DNA from: Bifidobacteriaceae bacterium
Lineage (GTDB): Bacteria > Actinomycetota > Actinomycetes > Actinomycetales > WQXJ01
Length of the DNA: 7,409 bases
Direction of reading: 5' to 3'
NCBI GenBank assembly: GCA_031278675.1
Contig: JAITJY010000447.1
Coordinates: 1 to 7,409 of the forward strand
The translations under genes were made by a program, and so were the position numbers. Below are positions 4,949-7,409 of this stretch, piece after piece. Every line of letters begins with the position of its first letter. Within the stretch, counting starts at the first letter, position 1. The notes beneath the pieces are model-generated. The model saw only the letters and a list, made by a program, of their open reading frames with translations, was not told the origin of the DNA and did no database searches.

Positions 4949-5958
4949 TGTGGCTGGCTGCCGCCGGTTTATTGGCGGCCAACGCTTTCTTTGTCGCCGC
5001 CGAGTTCGCGCTGATGTCGGTGCGGCGCTCGCAGGTCGAGCCGCAGGCGGGGGCGGGTGGGCGGTCGGCGCGCGCGGTGATCTATGCGCTGGAACACATG
5101 CCATCAATGCTGGCCACACTCCAATTGGGGGTGACGGTGGCGTCCACTTCGCTGGGCGCTGTCGCGGAGAGCGCGTTGGCGCATGCGCTGACGAAACCGA
5201 TCCAGGCTGCGGGCCTGCCGCACGCCACGGCGCACGCGATCGCTGGGGCGGTGGCCCTGGTCGCAGTGGTGTATTTGCATGTGGTGTTGGGCGAGATGGT
5301 CCCGAAGAACCTGTCCCTGACCGCCCCGGAGAAAGCTGCCCTGATCTTGACCCCGCCGCTGGTGGTGCTAGCGTGGCTGGTCAGCCCCATCACGGCCGCC
5401 TTGCGGGGGGTTGCCTACCTGGCACTCAAAGCGTTGCGGGTGACGCCGAAGGCGGAGGTCGCCTCAGCGTTCACAGCGGTCGAGTTGGCCGCGATAGTGC
5501 ACCATTCGACTCAGCAGGGTGTGTTGCCCGATGCCGACGGGCTGATTTCCGGGTCATTGGAGTTTTCGACCAAACAGGCGAGCGACGTGATGGTACCTGA
5601 GGCTGACCTGGTCACGGTGCCCCCGCAGGTGACTCCTGCGGAGCTGGAGGCGTGCGTCGCTAAGACCGGCTTCTCACGTTTTCCGATCCGCGCTGAAGGC
5701 GGCACCCTGACCGGGTACTTGCACATCCAAGATGTGCTGGATCTGATTCTTGGGGACCGCCGCACCGAGCCGGTGCCGCCGGGCCGGGTGCGGGCGATAG
5801 TCACGGCCGAGGCGGCCGATGAGGTCGAAGATGTCCTGGCCACCATGCAGTTGACCCAGTCGCATCTGGTGGCCGTGCCCGGCGGTGTGGTCTTCATGGA
5901 AGATGTGCTGGAAGAACTCGTCGGCGAGATCAAAGACGCGATGCAGCGCGAAGCTTGA
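4945..5958 (+). CDS. Second CNNM/CorC-like membrane protein, without CorC_HlyC domain
   Basis: This 337-residue paralogue of the gene before it has a DUF21/CNNM membrane domain (about 1-165) with FFVAAEFALMSVRR (15-28) and GEMVPK (116-121), then a CBS pair (about 210-330) ending in MEDVLEELVGEIKDA. It stops there, lacking the CorC_HlyC domain. The second CBS motif is also shortened: SHLVAVPGGVVFMEDV has none of the D-E-Y-G-G-T-S loop seen in the first protein, so nucleotide binding at that site may be altered. The GTG at 4945 overlaps the previous gene by 4 bp (GTGA) and has GGAGG 11 nt upstream. An ATG directly following (4948) is nearly as good. Tight coupling suggests a heteromeric complex of the two paralogues, as inferred for Rv1842c/Rv1841c-like pairs. 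Confidence 0.91.
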   Translation: MMWLAAAGLLAANAFFVAAEFALMSVRRSQVEPQAGAGGRSARAVIYALEHMPSMLATLQLGVTVASTSLGAVAESALAHALTKPIQAAGLPHATAHAIAGAVALVAVVYLHVVLGEMVPKNLSLTAPEKAALILTPPLVVLAWLVSPITAALRGVAYLALKALRVTPKAEVASAFTAVELAAIVHHSTQQGVLPDADGLISGSLEFSTKQASDVMVPEADLVTVPPQVTPAELEACVAKTGFSRFPIRAEGGTLTGYLHIQDVLDLILGDRRTEPVPPGRVRAIVTAEAADEVEDVLATMQLTQSHLVAVPGGVVFMEDVLEELVGEIKDAMQREA

Positions 5959-5970
5959 GCGTGAACCGCG

Positions 5971-6010
5971 CTGGGGCCGGCGGAGCCGGCCGGCGGGTCA
6001 ACTGCCCCAG
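5971..6010. terminator. GC-rich hairpin between convergent genes
   Basis: GGCCGGC (5975-5981) and GCCGGCC (5985-5991) form a 7-bp stem with a GGA loop. Alternative outer arms CTGGGG (5971-5976) and CCCCAG (6005-6010) could close a larger structure. The site lies between two converging genes and could end both transcripts. There is no T-run on either side, so it would be a U-less terminator or depend on Rho. Confidence 0.5.
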
Positions 6011-6012
6011 GG

Positions 6013-7409
6013 TTAGAGGCGGTGGGCCCAGGACGCCTCCATGGTTTCTTCTTCGAGGTCTAGTTCCCGCATGATCCGCCGCATCACGGTTTCGTTGAGG
6101 CGGCCCGCATTGCGCTCAGCGACCACCACATCGCGTTGCGCGCGCACCATCTGGGTGCGCAACTCGGTGATTCGGGCGGTCAGAGCGGCGCCGCGGCGGC
6201 GCAGTTCTTCAGGACTGAGAGTTTCGGGGGTATCGGGTCGCAGTGCTTGGCGCGCCTCATGGATGATCGCGGGGGCTTGGCCCCCGGTCATGGTCAACAG
6301 GTCTGAGTCGGTCACGTCGGCGTCGGGATGCATCAGGGTGGCGGCGGCCGTTTCGCGGGCAATCAGCCCCTGGATGGCCCAGTTGGCGATCTTTTCTGCT
6401 TCTGCCCCGCCCATTACCCCAGACCAGGCGTCGATCTGCCCGCGCAGCACATTCGAGGCGGCCCGTGTCGCCATGAGGCGTACCCGCGCCTCTGAGGCAT
6501 CGTCTTCCTCGGCTTCGGCGGCGTTGGAGATTCCTAGGGCTTTGATCAGGCTGGGCAGTGTCATGCCTTGGATCAGCAGTGTGCCGATCGCCACCGTGTA
6601 GGCGGCAAGCTGCACCGTGGCGCGCTCAGCAAAGGGTATGCCGTCAACGGTCGCTGGGATGGCAGCAGCGGCTGCCAGGGTCACCACGCCGCGCATCCCG
6701 GCCCAAGAGGTAACCAGCAATTCGCGGGCGGTCAGCGGTTTGTAGGGGGCTTGGCCCCCCCGCGTGTGCCGACGCACCCATTTGGCTCTGACCAGCAGTT
6801 CTGTGGCGTAGATGTAGATTGGGCGGATCGCCAGAGTGGTGAGCAGCACAATTGCTGACAAGGTCAGAGCCGTCTTGAGCGACTGGTCCGAACGGTGGAC
6901 TTCGAGGATGACCCAGCGTAGCTGCAACCCGATCAAGGCGAAGGTAAAGGACTCGAGCATCAGGTCCACCGAGGCCCAGATCGGTTCCTCGTGGAGCCGG
7001 GTTGCCACCGTGGTACGCGGCGCCGCTTGGCCAATATAAAAACCGGCGGCCACGACGGCCAGCACGCCCGACCCTTGGTATTCTTCCGCGATCCAGTAGG
7101 ACACGAACGGCAGCATCAGCCCGACCACCGTGTCGAAAGTTGGGTCTTTCAGTCCCGAGCGGGCGACTTGAGCGACGTAGGCCAACGCCAACCCGACAGC
7201 GACCCCCACCATGACCGCCAACGCAAACACCACCAGGCCTTGTCCCAGCGACGCCCCAGTGACGTAGACCGCCGCCAACGTCAGCCGGTAGAGGGTGAGC
7301 GATGTCGCGTCGTTGATCAGCGATTCGCCGCCCAGCAACGTCATGACTCGCCGCGGCAACCCCAGTCGGCGGCCCACGGCACTCGCTGCGACGGCATCGG
7401 GCGGCGCCA
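6013..7409 (-). CDS. CPA1-family Na+/H+ antiporter (NhaP/NHE-type), 5' end outside window
   Basis: The gene enters from the right edge; 464 residues are visible and the N-terminal membrane segments are missing. The frame is open through the edge and reads APPDAVAA before a GTG at 7377. That APPDAVAA matches the family's conserved PPDAVA motif, so the GTG is an internal valine, not the start. GGESLINDAT (26-35 of the visible part) supplies the ND pair expected in the ion-binding region. Further membrane segments run to about residue 290, including FALIGLQLRW (156-165) and the conserved SWAGMRGVVTLAAA (234-247). A cytoplasmic tail of about 170 residues follows. It is polar and helical-looking and ends in a Glu/Arg-rich segment including RELDLEEE (447-454), common in actinobacterial relatives. 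Expected role: exchange of Na+ or K+ for H+ across the membrane. The gene converges on the CNNM operon and is not co-transcribed with it. Confidence 0.93.
   Translation of the reverse strand, partial: APPDAVAASAVGRRLGLPRRVMTLLGGESLINDATSLTLYRLTLAAVYVTGASLGQGLVVFALAVMVGVAVGLALAYVAQVARSGLKDPTFDTVVGLMLPFVSYWIAEEYQGSGVLAVVAAGFYIGQAAPRTTVATRLHEEPIWASVDLMLESFTFALIGLQLRWVILEVHRSDQSLKTALTLSAIVLLTTLAIRPIYIYATELLVRAKWVRRHTRGGQAPYKPLTARELLVTSWAGMRGVVTLAAAAAIPATVDGIPFAERATVQLAAYTVAIGTLLIQGMTLPSLIKALGISNAAEAEEDDASEARVRLMATRAASNVLRGQIDAWSGVMGGAEAEKIANWAIQGLIARETAAATLMHPDADVTDSDLLTMTGGQAPAIIHEARQALRPDTPETLSPEELRRRGAALTARITELRTQMVRAQRDVVVAERNAGRLNETVMRRIMRELDLEEETMEASWAHRL

Noticed and set aside
7375..7377. 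GTG at 7377 as the antiporter start
   Set aside because: The frame stays open to the window edge and encodes the conserved PPDAVA motif upstream, so this is an internal valine.

Overview
The window is a stretch of GC-rich bacterial chromosome. Several traits point to a high-GC actinobacterium (Actinomycetota): GC-rich third codon positions, promoters that sit at or almost at the start codon with no ribosome binding site, a DUF1524-type secreted HNH protein, and a tandem pair of CNNM/CorC-like proteins in the arrangement known from mycobacteria (Rv1842c/Rv1841c). I cannot name the genus from sequence alone.

Layout. Positions 1-449 hold no credible gene. They carry relics of mobile DNA: four copies of an AT-rich 20-mer arranged as a mirror-image pair of pairs (1-148), three tandem 14-mers (214-255), and an unrelated pair of 20-mers 34 bp apart (321-374). 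Both phased sets look like transposon ends that have lost their transposase genes, probably IS21-like. Next, on the minus strand, is a membrane-anchored HNH (DUF1524) protein (450-1160). A 207-bp spacer with a nested hairpin and a perfect 13-bp tandem repeat separates it from a minus-strand two-component operon: an OmpR-type response regulator (2569-3441) followed 4 nt later by its HAMP sensor histidine kinase (1368-2564). A 202-bp spacer lies between divergent promoters. On the plus strand come two overlapping CNNM/CorC-like membrane proteins (3644-4948 and 4945-5958). A GC-rich hairpin at 5971-6010 separates them from a convergent CPA1-type Na+/H+ antiporter (6013 to past the window edge), whose 5' end lies outside.

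How the genes may work together. The right half carries two kinds of ion-handling membrane protein: CNNM-like proteins linked in other organisms to Mg2+ and divalent-cation homeostasis, and a cation/proton antiporter. The two-component operon is transcribed divergently from the CNNM pair, so the shared spacer could contain operators for the regulator. This is inference from gene order only. The kinase has almost no extracytoplasmic domain, which suggests that it senses the membrane or works with a partner protein.

I see no convincing new defence or mobile system. The most unusual features are a 12-unit tetrapeptide minisatellite at the N-terminus of the kinase, the roughly 60-residue Arg/Pro-rich tail on the response regulator just before it, and the transposon-end relics at the left edge.
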